From Halalkalicoccus sp. NIPERK01 (GTDB lineage Archaea > Halobacteriota > Halobacteria > Halobacteriales > Halalkalicoccaceae), in contig NZ_JASVVV010000009.1 of NCBI RefSeq assembly GCF_030287405.1, positions 55,753 to 119,752 on the forward strand: 64,000 nucleotides of DNA, in the 5' to 3' direction. The translations under genes were made by a program, and so were the position numbers. This document shows, piece by piece, positions 1-7,895 of this stretch. Within the stretch, counting starts at the first letter, position 1; each line of letters starts with the position of its first letter. The notes under the pieces are model-generated. The model did no database searches. It was not told the origin of the DNA and saw nothing but the letters and a program-made list of their open reading frames with translations.

Positions 1-5
1 TCGGG

Positions 6-225
6 ATGGCATACGACTGGCTCGCGGATCACGAACTCGGGTGTGAGGACGACCTTACAACGCTGCCGGGGGTTGGACCCGCGACAGCGGGCTCCCTTGT
101 TGCGATACGAACTCGCGTCCGTAGAGGAGGTCACGCGATTCGACCGGGAACGGCCGACGGAATCCGACGCCGTGTTTGGCGCGGTTGCCTGTGACGTGCG
201 TGAGAGTCTCCGAAAGAACGACTGA
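6..225 (+). pseudogene. Frameshifted helix-hairpin-helix fragment
   Basis: The first frame carries a short stretch reading DDLTTLPGVGPATAGSL, a good helix-hairpin-helix turn (LPGVGPxxA) of the kind used for non-specific DNA binding. After about position 105 the reading continues sensibly only in the next frame (LASVEEVTRFD ... VRESLRKND), the usual second helix and tail of such domains, and ends at a TGA at 223-225. Neither frame alone gives a complete domain, so I read it as one gene broken by a single frameshift. Its 5' end may lie left of the window. Function beyond a likely DNA-binding module is unknown. An alternative is two chance overlapping frames. Confidence 0.4.
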
Positions 226-305
226 CCGGTTGGACAGCTGTCGGCACTCCGGGGCCAGCCTAGACAAAACACCGTGGTCACGGTTCCACGGTAAAGACCA
301 GCTAG

Positions 306-1037
306 TCATATGATGGTTTCAGAACCGAGTCGGTCCGCGAGGTCGACGAGATCCGCAGCCACGATGTCGTATGCTGACTCGGCCGGTCGTTCGGCATCAT
401 CGACTCGCTCTGGACCCCACTCTAGGGGCCGGTGGACGTAGGCGGTGCGGAGCCCAGCCTCGCGGCTCGCGTCCAGATCCCGCTCGTGCGCCGCGACCAT
501 CATGACCGCCGTCGGCTGGAGATCGAGGAGGTCGACCGCGGTCAGGTACGCCTCCTCGTCGGGCTTGTAGTGTCCCGAGAGTTCGGCAGAAAGAACGAGA
601 TCCCACGGGATGCCAGCTCGCTTGGCCATGTTCGCGAGGAGTCGCACGTGGCCGTTCGAGAGTGAGGCGATGAGGTAGTCTGTACGGAGTCGGTTGAGGC
701 TAGGAATCGCATCGGGCCAGGGATCCAGTCGGTGCCAGACGCGGTTGAGGTGCTCGATCTCCTCGTCGGTCAACCCGTCGACCCCGAAGCGCTCGAGGAG
801 TTGCTCGAGCGATTCGCGATGGAGGACGTCGAGATTGCGCCACGGTATCGCTCCCTGTCGAACGCGGGCAAGCGACGGTTGATACTCCTCGCGCCAGGCG
901 TCGGCGAACGCCGCCCAATCGACAGCCAATCCCTTGGTCTCGTTGAGCCGCTCCCCGTCGCGAATGACGCCGCTTCGCCAGTCGACGACCGTGCCAAACA
1001 CGTCGAAGACGAGCGCGTCGACATTTGAAACTGTCAT
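306..1037 (-). CDS. HAD-type hydrolase, 2-haloacid dehalogenase (type II) family
   Basis: This 243-residue protein has the HAD motifs in order: motif I DVFGTVVDWRS near residue 12 (first Asp is the nucleophile), motif II SLSNG near 124 (Ser/Asn after the flexible cap), motif III Lys in SGHYKPDEEAY near 156, and an acidic motif near 180. The early cap and the SNG signature match type II (S)-2-haloacid dehalogenases, which hydrolyse short 2-haloalkanoates to 2-hydroxyacids; many relatives act on phosphate esters instead, so the substrate is not settled. The usual motif IV Asp is in a degenerate context (VAAHERDLDASREAG), where family members more often read VAAHxxDLxAA, so it looks intact. No signal peptide, so cytoplasmic. 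It stands alone between two decayed loci. Confidence 0.85.
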   Translation of the reverse strand: MTVSNVDALVFDVFGTVVDWRSGVIRDGERLNETKGLAVDWAAFADAWREEYQPSLARVRQGAIPWRNLDVLHRESLEQLLERFGVDGLTDEEIEHLNRVWHRLDPWPDAIPSLNRLRTDYLIASLSNGHVRLLANMAKRAGIPWDLVLSAELSGHYKPDEEAYLTAVDLLDLQPTAVMMVAAHERDLDASREAGLRTAYVHRPLEWGPERVDDAERPAESAYDIVAADLVDLADRLGSETII

Positions 1038-1275
1038 CGGGATTCGCTCTGTAGTGGGATGAATCGCTCAGTTCTCCCGGCCCTCGAATCATCCGCTCGT
1101 GTTCGGATCCCCATCTGAAACATACCAATCCATGACTGTGGAGGCTCTTCTCTGTTCGGTTGAAGATGGACTTTTCTTCTCCTCTACGGAGAGCGCTACT
1201 ACTTGAGGGATCTCCGTTATCCATCCGGTTCACGACCGCCAGAGTTTCAAGAATGCTCCGTCACGAGATGTCCCA

Positions 1276-1676
1276 TTAGACATGGGTGTCTCGAGGATTA
1301 TGAGTATCGAGTAGCGGGACCTGAGCAAAGTGGGCGCCAGTCGCGATCGGCTCACAATCAAACGCGCGAGCAACGCCTGCGTTCAGGATATCCGGTGCTG
1401 GGATCGGGATCCTACGATTGAGCAATGCTGCACGAATGTCGGCAGCTTCGCAAGCGGCTGAGTCGTCAAACGCTGACACGTCGGTCCATGCGATCGCGTC
1501 GGTAATCATCTCGATTGGTTTACCGCTCGCGGTCGAACGGGTCGCTCCGGCACACGCCTCGTAGGGGTGATCGTCAGGGTCGTATACCCCGCTTGTGTGT
1601 TTGCCTCAAGATGCTCGATTGTGTAGGGCTGCTCGTTGAGATAGTCGATGAGAAAGCTGGTCTCAAGCAGCTTCAT
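1276..1676 (-). pseudogene. VapC-like PIN toxin, frameshifted
   Basis: Reading from an ATG at 1674-1676, the first part (MKLLETSFLIDYLNEQP) is a typical PIN-domain start with the first catalytic acidic residue in LIDYL. At about 1563-1567 a base is missing: the frame that continues the homology (YEACAGATRS...) is shifted by one. The second part has the rest of a VapC core, with an acidic helix, IPIPAPDILNAGVARAFDC and a final ATGAHF, which in working relatives reads ATDxHF, so the last acidic active-site residue is probably lost too. VapC toxins cut tRNA or rRNA; this copy is unlikely to be active. The upstream partner gene ends just before it. Confidence 0.7.
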
Positions 1677-1691
1677 GCGTCGGCATCAGTA

Positions 1692-1985
1692 TCATTGAAA
1701 GCTCACGCTCGCTTCCTGAAATTCGCGCTTGAGTTCATCGCCCACCGCTTCGACTTGCTCTGCGAAGTCGCTGCCGGCGAACGCGCCGAACCCGACACGG
1801 AAGTCCAGCGTTTCCTCGTCATCACTGTCCGTGGTGCGCAACCATACTACCGAGCGTGCGCCACCGGTCCAAGGAAAGGTAAGCGGCTCTGAAAAAGCGA
1901 TGAGATAGCCACCTAGCACCGGTGAAGCGAGCAGCGATACAGCAACGAGGGGGAGTCGGCCATTGTGAGCCGGAGGGATCTTCAC
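1692..1985 (-). CDS. Small protein upstream of the broken vapC (possible antitoxin remnant)
   Basis: A 97-residue frame whose N-terminal half is hydrophobic (one probable membrane segment around residues 10-35) and whose C-terminal half is acidic (DSDDEETLDF ... VEAVGDELKREFQEA). It stops 15 bp before the vapC ATG. Just after its stop, the next frame reads NDTDADA and ends in an ATGA that would overlap the vapC start, so an extra T in a T-run near 1694 may have shortened the original protein. Position upstream of a PIN toxin suggests an antitoxin, but I do not recognise a known antitoxin fold and the hydrophobic start is odd for one. Confidence 0.4.
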   Translation of the reverse strand: MKIPPAHNGRLPLVAVSLLASPVLGGYLIAFSEPLTFPWTGGARSVVWLRTTDSDDEETLDFRVGFGAFAGSDFAEQVEAVGDELKREFQEASVSFQ

Positions 1986-2074
1986 CTTGATAGAGGCGTG
2001 TCTCCGAAATTATCGGAATAGGTATTTGTTCATCGGAAGTACTGTGTTTTTCTAGATAATAGACCTGATCTACA

Positions 2075-2488
2075 TTAATTTACAGTTATAACGTTGCAAT
2101 CTGTATTAAGAAGAATTTGTTGTGTCGTACTACCAAACACAGCTTTTCCTACAGGTGATTGCTGTTTCCCTCCAATGATTAGGTAATCTATATCGTGATT
2201 CTCTGTATATGTAACAATCTCTCTTGCAGGTTTCCCTATCAGTCCAATTGGCGTGAAATTAGCGCTTATTTCTGAAGCAGTATCCGCAGCTAAATCTTCT
2301 GCCTGTTGCTTAATCGAACGAGTATCTGGGCCTTCTACATCTCCCGTACCTTGTTTCATGTCCGATTTCTCCATTACATGCACTACATGCAGCTCTCTTC
2401 TTAGAGCATCTGCTAATTCTGCTGCCTCTGCTACAAGATGCTTAGAGTCGCTACTCCCATCAACAGCGGCTGCCACTATCATAGCCAA
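2075..2488 (-). CDS. Universal stress protein, UspA family
   Basis: A 137-residue single-domain Usp. It begins with the beta-strand and acidic turn IVAAAVDGS (Asp contacts the adenine nucleotide in the family) and ends with the ATP-binding signature GGKQQSPVGKAVFGSTTQ, which corresponds to G-x2-G-x9-G-S/T, followed by a last strand CNVITV. The glycine pattern is only slightly altered, so nucleotide binding is plausible. Translation may start at the second Met (position 2482). Usp proteins are cytoplasmic dimers of uncertain biochemical role; in haloarchaea they often sit beside transporters or catabolic genes, as here. Codon use is more AT-rich than in the upstream gene, marking the start of the AT-rich island. 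Confidence 0.85.
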   Translation of the reverse strand: MAMIVAAAVDGSSDSKHLVAEAAELADALRRELHVVHVMEKSDMKQGTGDVEGPDTRSIKQQAEDLAADTASEISANFTPIGLIGKPAREIVTYTENHDIDYLIIGGKQQSPVGKAVFGSTTQQILLNTDCNVITVN

Positions 2489-2534
2489 TTCTCGGCGTAC
2501 AACTACTTAAACATCATGATACATCAACTATAAC

Positions 2535-3341
2535 TCAGAGTACGCTTCGAGACCATCCACCATCCACATCAAAAACGCTTCCAGTAGTGTAACTAGCTCG
2601 TGGTGATGCCAGAAACGCAACTGCATCTGCGAACTCGTTTGGTCTCCCAGCTCGTTCTAATAAAACTTCCTGCTCTCTTGATTCTGTTGCTTCCTCTATT
2701 GAGATATCTCGATGTTCCGCTCGTCGTTTAATTTTATACTTTATTCGATCTGTCATTACAAATCGCGGCGTGATGCAGTTTGCACGAACGGTTGGCGAAT
2801 ACTCATGAGCAATGGATTTGGTCAAACCATACAGGCCTAAACGAAATACATTCGAGATCGCATGATTACTTCCCGGCTCACGAGCAGACGCACTCGTCAC
2901 CGTAATAAGTGACCCGTCCTCTCCTTCACTAAGATGAGGCAAACCGGCCTGAGCAAGACGAATATTTGCTTTAATTACACTCGTATAGGCACTATCCCAC
3001 TGTTCATCGGTTGCTGCCTCAAACGTTACCGCTGGAGGACCTCCGTGATTATTCACAAGAATTTCTAACCCTCCGAACTCCTCGGTCGTCGCTTCAACAG
3101 CAGATTCAATCGAAATTTCATCATCCAGATCACAAACTGTTGCATAGATCTGAGATTCAGTGATTCCTGACTCTGAAATGATCTCCTCCCGTGCCTGTGA
3201 TACGTTCCCTTCATCTCGAGAGGAGATACCGACGTTTGCTCCTTCCTTCGCTAATCGCTTAGCACTTGCTTTTCCTAGGCCTTTGCTTGAAGCAGCTACG
3301 AATGCTGTCTTGTCTTCTAGCTGTAAGTCCATGATCGCCAC
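2535..3341 (-). CDS. SDR-family oxidoreductase lacking the usual YxxxK
   Basis: A 268-residue short-chain dehydrogenase/reductase. The nucleotide site is clear although altered: AASSKGLGKASA near residue 16 for TGxxxGxG, and LVNNHGG near 94 for NNAG. The Ser of the catalytic set is in TVTSASA near 150. Where YxxxK is expected the sequence reads SNVFRLGLYGLTK, so Ser-Asn-x-x-Arg replaces Tyr-x-x-x-Lys. This matches a known FabG-like SDR subgroup whose members share the S-N-x-x-R pattern; their chemistry is poorly defined. The C-terminal part (LLERAGRPNEFADAVAFLAS, then DVDGGW) is standard. Likely NAD(P)(H)-dependent action on a hydroxy/keto acid derived from the transported substrate. It sits divergent to the MFS gene with about 115 bp between. 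Confidence 0.85.
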   Translation of the reverse strand: MAIMDLQLEDKTAFVAASSKGLGKASAKRLAKEGANVGISSRDEGNVSQAREEIISESGITESQIYATVCDLDDEISIESAVEATTEEFGGLEILVNNHGGPPAVTFEAATDEQWDSAYTSVIKANIRLAQAGLPHLSEGEDGSLITVTSASAREPGSNHAISNVFRLGLYGLTKSIAHEYSPTVRANCITPRFVMTDRIKYKIKRRAEHRDISIEEATESREQEVLLERAGRPNEFADAVAFLASPRASYTTGSVFDVDGGWSRSVL

Positions 3342-3455
3342 TCTCCGCCTGGCTTTTTAATACTATCCTTGGTGTTCTGTCTGTTCAATCTTGTACGCAT
3401 ACTGCCTCCAACCAAAGAGTGAAACACTCTCTTATAGAGGTATGTATAGCACATC

Positions 3456-4673
3456 GTGGCGAGAAGCCAGCTACCTTCAGCAGCGGTACTTCGACTGCTT
3501 GAGTACCGACTCATCATTCTTGTCTCTCTTATCTGGTTTATGGTACAGTTTTCACGATATGTATTCCCTCCTCTTTTCGAAACTCTTCAGGGAACATATA
3601 GCGTCTCTAATACCCAGACGGGGTTGTTGTTTACTCTTCTCATGTTAGGATATTCTGCTGCCCAGCTTCCTGCCGGTATGTTAGGAGATCGTTTTGGAGA
3701 ACCTATCATAATACTAAGCGGGGTTGGCATCTTTGCTATAGCTTCGATTATAATCTTCTTCGCGCCTTCATTTACCCTCTTTACTGCTGCAGCTGTACTA
3801 ATTGGTATTGGCACTGGTATTCACAAGACTGTTGCAATACCGTTTCTCTCGAAACAATATCCTCACCGAACTGGATCTGCACTAGGGATCCTAGACACGA
3901 TTGGCCAATTTGGTGGTATTGTCGCTCCTATTATTGTTGTTGGATTGTTATCCAGCTCATTCCACTGGAGCTTAGTGTTTCCCCTTATTGCCATCGCAGG
4001 TATCTGTTTGGGAATTCTGTTCATCCAAAATATACCGTCATCTACCCTTAGTCCGAACCAGGCTACAGTGGAGGGTGACGGTGATGATTACCGCCTGTCT
4101 CTGTATCTCTCTATATTCTCTGACACGAAGCTGACCGTTTTTCTGGTCGTAATGACTCTTTTCACCTTTAGTTGGAATGGTATCGCTTCTTTTCTACCTC
4201 TATTCTTTGCTAACCAGAAGGGACTCTCTCCAACGACGGCGAGTACAGCCTATTCTCTTTTGTTCGTAGCGAGTCTCAGTCAACTGATTACTGGAAATCT
4301 GAGTGATAGGATCGGTCGCCTTCCTATCTCTATTTTACTGTTTTGCGTCATGATTCTCAGCCTCGTACTCATCATCATCATTGAGATGACCATCCCACTA
4401 CTATTACTAACACTTATAATGGGAATCGGTCTTCACGGTTTTAGACCTGTCCGCGATTCCTACCTAATGGATTTAATTCCCACCTCTATCGGAGGGGGTG
4501 TTCTCGGCATTGTTCGAACGATTATGACTCTCGTTGGAGCGCTTTCTCCTGTGCTTGTTGGCTATCTCACAGATATCTCAAATTTCGTTGTATCATTTTC
4601 GGTCCTAATAGCAAGCCTGAGCCTTGGGGGCCTACTGGTTGCGTTTCTCAAACATCTAAGTACCTCCCAATAG
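3456..4673 (+). CDS. MFS transporter
   Basis: A 405-residue polytopic membrane protein with 12 predicted hydrophobic segments in two halves of six and a short charged central loop around residues 190-215. Loop 2-3 carries GMLGDRFGEP and the pseudo-repeat in the second half reads GNLSDRIGRLP, both good matches to the G-x-L-x-D-R-x-G-R major facilitator signature. The start used is the GTG at 3456; an AT-rich TATATAG-like stretch lies just upstream, so a leaderless or near-leaderless transcript is likely. The substrate cannot be read from sequence. Neighbouring amidohydrolases and SDR suggest an organic acid. A small gene follows after 14 bp and is probably co-transcribed. Confidence 0.85.
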   Translation: MARSQLPSAAVLRLLEYRLIILVSLIWFMVQFSRYVFPPLFETLQGTYSVSNTQTGLLFTLLMLGYSAAQLPAGMLGDRFGEPIIILSGVGIFAIASIIIFFAPSFTLFTAAAVLIGIGTGIHKTVAIPFLSKQYPHRTGSALGILDTIGQFGGIVAPIIVVGLLSSSFHWSLVFPLIAIAGICLGILFIQNIPSSTLSPNQATVEGDGDDYRLSLYLSIFSDTKLTVFLVVMTLFTFSWNGIASFLPLFFANQKGLSPTTASTAYSLLFVASLSQLITGNLSDRIGRLPISILLFCVMILSLVLIIIIEMTIPLLLLTLIMGIGLHGFRPVRDSYLMDLIPTSIGGGVLGIVRTIMTLVGALSPVLVGYLTDISNFVVSFSVLIASLSLGGLLVAFLKHLSTSQ

Positions 4674-4687
4674 ATATACTTGCTATC

Positions 4688-5005
4688 ATGGCTGATGACA
4701 CCCATCCAGATTGGTGGACAACCAATCAAAATATACGAGAAGAATTTAGCTTACCTGAGTACGACCCTCCCAAATTCTCAGATGGGTGTTACACACACAC
4801 AGTCATTAGTCGTCTCGAGCAAGAACACGACTGTAATATTTCCCTACTGGGTATCGATACTCGGTACGGTGATGACTGGGAAGTCAGAATCGATGGAATA
4901 ACTGCAGGCCTAATCGGACGATATCGTAATGATAAAGGAAATACCATTTATGAGATGACTTCTTCGGAATTTTGCCAGCTGATAGCTGCCTCGCTCAAAG
5001 ACTAA
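4688..5005 (+). CDS. Hypothetical small protein downstream of MFS
   Basis: A 105-residue, soluble, tryptophan-containing protein (DWW and YGDDWEVRIDG) that I do not recognise. The C-terminal half alternates charged strands and a final helix (SSEFCQLIAASLKD), so it is probably a small alpha/beta fold. It starts 14 bp after the MFS stop, consistent with one transcript, and ends only 6 bp before the convergent Rieske gene. Codon use matches the island. It could be an accessory or regulatory partner of the carrier, but nothing in the sequence proves this. Confidence 0.6.
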   Translation: MADDTHPDWWTTNQNIREEFSLPEYDPPKFSDGCYTHTVISRLEQEHDCNISLLGIDTRYGDDWEVRIDGITAGLIGRYRNDKGNTIYEMTSSEFCQLIAASLKD

Positions 5006-5011
5006 CTCCCG

Positions 5012-5377
5012 TTATAGCGTTACGATGATCTCCTCTTCCTCAATTCGAACCGGGTAACTGGGAAGCTGAACCTTTTGTCTGGACAGACACTTGCCAGATT
5101 TGACTTCGTATTCCCATCCATGCCAAGGACAATTCAAGATCTCCCCTTCATGGCAATACTCCAACGAGACTTCTAGAGACTCAGGATCAAAAGAAGCCTC
5201 GGTAGTCCCTGTTATGTTTCCCTCGCAGACTGGTCCTGCTTGATGAGCACACCAATTATTGTATGCGTAATACTCTCCGTCTATATTGAACACACAGATT
5301 TCTCTCCCATTCAGCTGTGTGATGATTCGACCACCTTCTTCAAGCTCATCTACAGATGCTACTATATGATCAGTCAT
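5012..5377 (-). CDS. Rieske [2Fe-2S] ferredoxin-like protein (copy 1)
   Basis: A 121-residue soluble Rieske domain. Cluster ligands are C43 and H45 in NWCAHQAGP and C83 and H86 in NCPWHGWEY. The two ligand pairs are 37 residues apart, against about 17 in ordinary Rieske ferredoxins; the extra loop (GTTEASFDPESLEVSL) is also present in copy 2. The region after CPWHGWEY (SGKCLSR ... LPSYPVRIEEE) is typical. Family members pass electrons to oxygenases or other redox enzymes in the cytoplasm. Its ATG overlaps the stop of the amidohydrolase gene by 4 nt (ATGA), so the two are translationally coupled. No oxygenase large subunit is seen in the window, so the electron acceptor is unknown. Confidence 0.9.
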   Translation of the reverse strand: MTDHIVASVDELEEGGRIITQLNGREICVFNIDGEYYAYNNWCAHQAGPVCEGNITGTTEASFDPESLEVSLEYCHEGEILNCPWHGWEYEVKSGKCLSRQKVQLPSYPVRIEEEEIIVTL

Positions 5378-6447
5378 AGCTCAAGCGCAAACGCATCGGA
5401 GGCATTCTTGTACATTACCTTCTGACGACCCTCTTCATCGAACGTCGAAAGATACTGCTCAAGCGCGTCTGGATGGTCGAAGTCCCAGTGGGGGTAGTCA
5501 GATGCGAATGTGAGCGCATCCACGCCAACCATGTCTATCAGTTGTTTCATATGCGTGGGATCGTTTGCTTCACCGATTGGTTGGCTGGCAAAGTAGAATT
5601 CACGGATATACTCTTCAGGACTTTTCTTGAGGAGAGGCGCCTCGCTGCGGCGAATGGAGTATTCTTTATTGAGGCGGAACATCATCATCGGTATCCAGCC
5701 GATACCTGCTTCAAGGAATGTGAAATTGAGATCAGGGAATTTCTCAGGTACACCATGTACGAGGAGACTTGACAAGGTCATCATTTGACTCCAGGTGTGG
5801 GCCATGGTGTGTACTTCAATGAACTTCTCAAACGATTGATTCTGTCGAGGAAATTCGAACATGAATGCTCCACCACTACCATGATAGGCGATATGAATAT
5901 CATTGTCTTGAGCTGCTTGGTATAGTATATCATACTCCGGGTCACCGAGTGGTGGGTTTGGGCCCGTGGTAGCAATATATGCGCCGACGATTTGATCTTC
6001 ATCACCGAGTCGGTCAAGCTCTTCAGCGGCTTTATCTGGTTTTTGAGTTGCCAGCGATGCCAGCCCATAGAAGTGATTATACTCATCGAGATACTGATCT
6101 ATGAGAAGATCGTTGTAGGCAGACATCAGATTTACTGCCAAGTCTGATTGTGGGAGACGAGGGAGTTTCGAAGTCGCATTGAGAATTGGATAATCTATTT
6201 GGAATTCTTCACAGAGTCTTTGTTGTACGTCTTCTGGTGATTGCACCGTGTAATGCTCGATCTTCCCTGCAAGATTCCGATCCCAACCGCTTGAGGGTAG
6301 TGGTGCATAGCCTGTATTCGCCATGTGACTCCGATATGGTTCGTCAGTATACTTCGCTACCTCTTTGGCTGGTACAGACAGGTGAACGTCTGTATCGACG
6401 ATAGTGGTATCTTGTATTGACTCTTTCCTCTGGGCTTGTTGCGACAT
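5374..6447 (-). CDS. Amidohydrolase family protein, ACMSD-like (copy 1)
   Basis: A 357-residue amidohydrolase_2 (TIM-barrel, ACMSD/5-carboxyvanillate decarboxylase-like) protein. The first metal motif appears as VDTDVHLS near residue 18 (Asp-x-His in place of His-x-His, common in this subgroup), a further metal His is in IAYHGSGG near 195, and the last metal Asp is in FASDYPHWDF near 315. The family hydrolyses or decarboxylates ring or chain carboxylates using one metal ion. It is upstream of and coupled to the Rieske gene, and is a clear paralogue of the plus-strand gene at 15789; they share stretches such as FEFPRQNQS and RRSEAPLL. Substrate unknown; the transporters nearby suggest a carboxylic acid. 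Confidence 0.88.
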   Translation of the reverse strand: MSQQAQRKESIQDTTIVDTDVHLSVPAKEVAKYTDEPYRSHMANTGYAPLPSSGWDRNLAGKIEHYTVQSPEDVQQRLCEEFQIDYPILNATSKLPRLPQSDLAVNLMSAYNDLLIDQYLDEYNHFYGLASLATQKPDKAAEELDRLGDEDQIVGAYIATTGPNPPLGDPEYDILYQAAQDNDIHIAYHGSGGAFMFEFPRQNQSFEKFIEVHTMAHTWSQMMTLSSLLVHGVPEKFPDLNFTFLEAGIGWIPMMMFRLNKEYSIRRSEAPLLKKSPEEYIREFYFASQPIGEANDPTHMKQLIDMVGVDALTFASDYPHWDFDHPDALEQYLSTFDEEGRQKVMYKNASDAFALEL

Positions 6448-6501
6448 ACCATGAGTGCGTATTACATGATCTGTATTAAACCTACTGTTTCGGTCAATTG
6501 G

Positions 6502-7623
6502 TCATCTAATAGCTGTGGAATTTGTGGTAAATGAGTGCAGTTTGTTGTCGACGATATCAACGCCGAGCCCTGCACCAGTTGGTAGGACTGCGGATCCATC
6601 AGAAGCTGTAATCGTTGGCTCAAATGGCTCGTCTTGCATCTTGATGGGTCCTACACTTTCAACCGGACGATGTACTCCTCGTGTGGATGCCGTCAGTTGA
6701 ATCTCAGTACTGGTTGCTGGTGAGAGACCGAAACCATGCCCCACTACCGTAGATCGACCACCAGCCGCTGCGATCTCGATTCCAGTCTTTGTGGATAGAA
6801 GACTGCCTAACCGCATTGGCTTCAGTTTCACTCTATTAGCGGCTTTTAGGCTAATCACGGAGGAGAGATGTCGAATACTTAACAAACACTCGTCCGCCAT
6901 TACTGGTACTGACGTTGATTCACTTACTCGAGCTAGACCCTCTAAATCGTCAAAGGGGACTGGTTGTTCTAAATGGGCAAGTGGAAGATGTTCCACAGAG
7001 CGTGCAAGGTTGATCGCATCTGATACTGAATATGCTCCGTTTGCATCGGCACGAACTTCCATTCCTTTTCTATTCGGATTAACCATTTCACATACTGTTT
7101 CGATACGAGCAGAGTCTATTTCCAAGTCGCCACTCAGTTTCAATTTTGCAGATTTATATCCTTTATTTCTCCACTGCTTCGCTTCTTCGCCCATTTTCTC
7201 CGGGGCATCAATTCCGATCCATGCATTGAGGCTTTCTTTTTGTCTAAGTGCTCCACCGAATAACTCAGCTAGCGGGTGCCCCCGTTGTCGACAGTACAGA
7301 TCAAGAAACGCCATCTCTATTCCGCATTTCGCATTCTCTCCTCCTTCGAACGTATCTAGTAGTTCGGTTAGTTTGTTGGGTGATTGTGGGGTCACCTCGA
7401 TAAGGGCTGGCAGTAGATCATTGATAAGTGCATTCTCAATGTTGGATGGTGTTTGCCGGGAGTATCCTGGCGATGGATCAACTGTTCCAATACCCCGCTC
7501 ACCGTCGGCAGTATTCAGTACAATTAATACTGAATCCATAACTGAAAAATCGTGAACAGATGCACGGTAGGAGCCTTTCATCGGTATTTCAAGCCGATGG
7601 ACGTCTATGGTACGAATATCCAT
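6502..7623 (-). CDS. Enolase-superfamily enzyme, mandelate racemase/muconate lactonizing type
   Basis: About 373 residues when started at the ATG at 7621-7623 (MDIRTIDVHRLEIPMKG), which fits the capping-domain start of the family better than an upstream Met. Barrel residues are visible in order: K-x-K in SAKLKLSG near 160-162, metal ligands in RADANGAY (Asp near 193), HLEQP (Glu near 219) and ADECL (Asp/Glu near 244), then a Lys in VKLKPMRLG near 268 as the second general base. This is the MLE-like two-lysine arrangement, used for cycloisomerisation, racemisation or dehydration of carboxylates. It follows the amidohydrolase gene with about 55 bp between and likely belongs to the same pathway. 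The exact reaction cannot be assigned. Confidence 0.85.
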   Translation of the reverse strand: MDIRTIDVHRLEIPMKGSYRASVHDFSVMDSVLIVLNTADGERGIGTVDPSPGYSRQTPSNIENALINDLLPALIEVTPQSPNKLTELLDTFEGGENAKCGIEMAFLDLYCRQRGHPLAELFGGALRQKESLNAWIGIDAPEKMGEEAKQWRNKGYKSAKLKLSGDLEIDSARIETVCEMVNPNRKGMEVRADANGAYSVSDAINLARSVEHLPLAHLEQPVPFDDLEGLARVSESTSVPVMADECLLSIRHLSSVISLKAANRVKLKPMRLGSLLSTKTGIEIAAAGGRSTVVGHGFGLSPATSTEIQLTASTRGVHRPVESVGPIKMQDEPFEPTITASDGSAVLPTGAGLGVDIVDNKLHSFTTNSTAIR

Positions 7624-7895
7624 GTGATTGTCTCGTTGTACCCTCACCAGCGATAGTAATCAACTTGAACTTTTCCCCCAGAGGGTAGTAGCAATACGAC
7701 GTTGAAATCCAGTGTGTATGCTACCCACAGTTCGTCGATGACGAACTAGCATATTATATTATTTATTTAGTATTGGAACTTAATATGCGAGTCTCCTCTG
7801 GGCTCTCTATCGATTATGCTTTACAAACATATGATTGTTATCTACTTACTTCCTGAGTCCGTCTATGACAAACACACCTATTATATCTGTCATTA

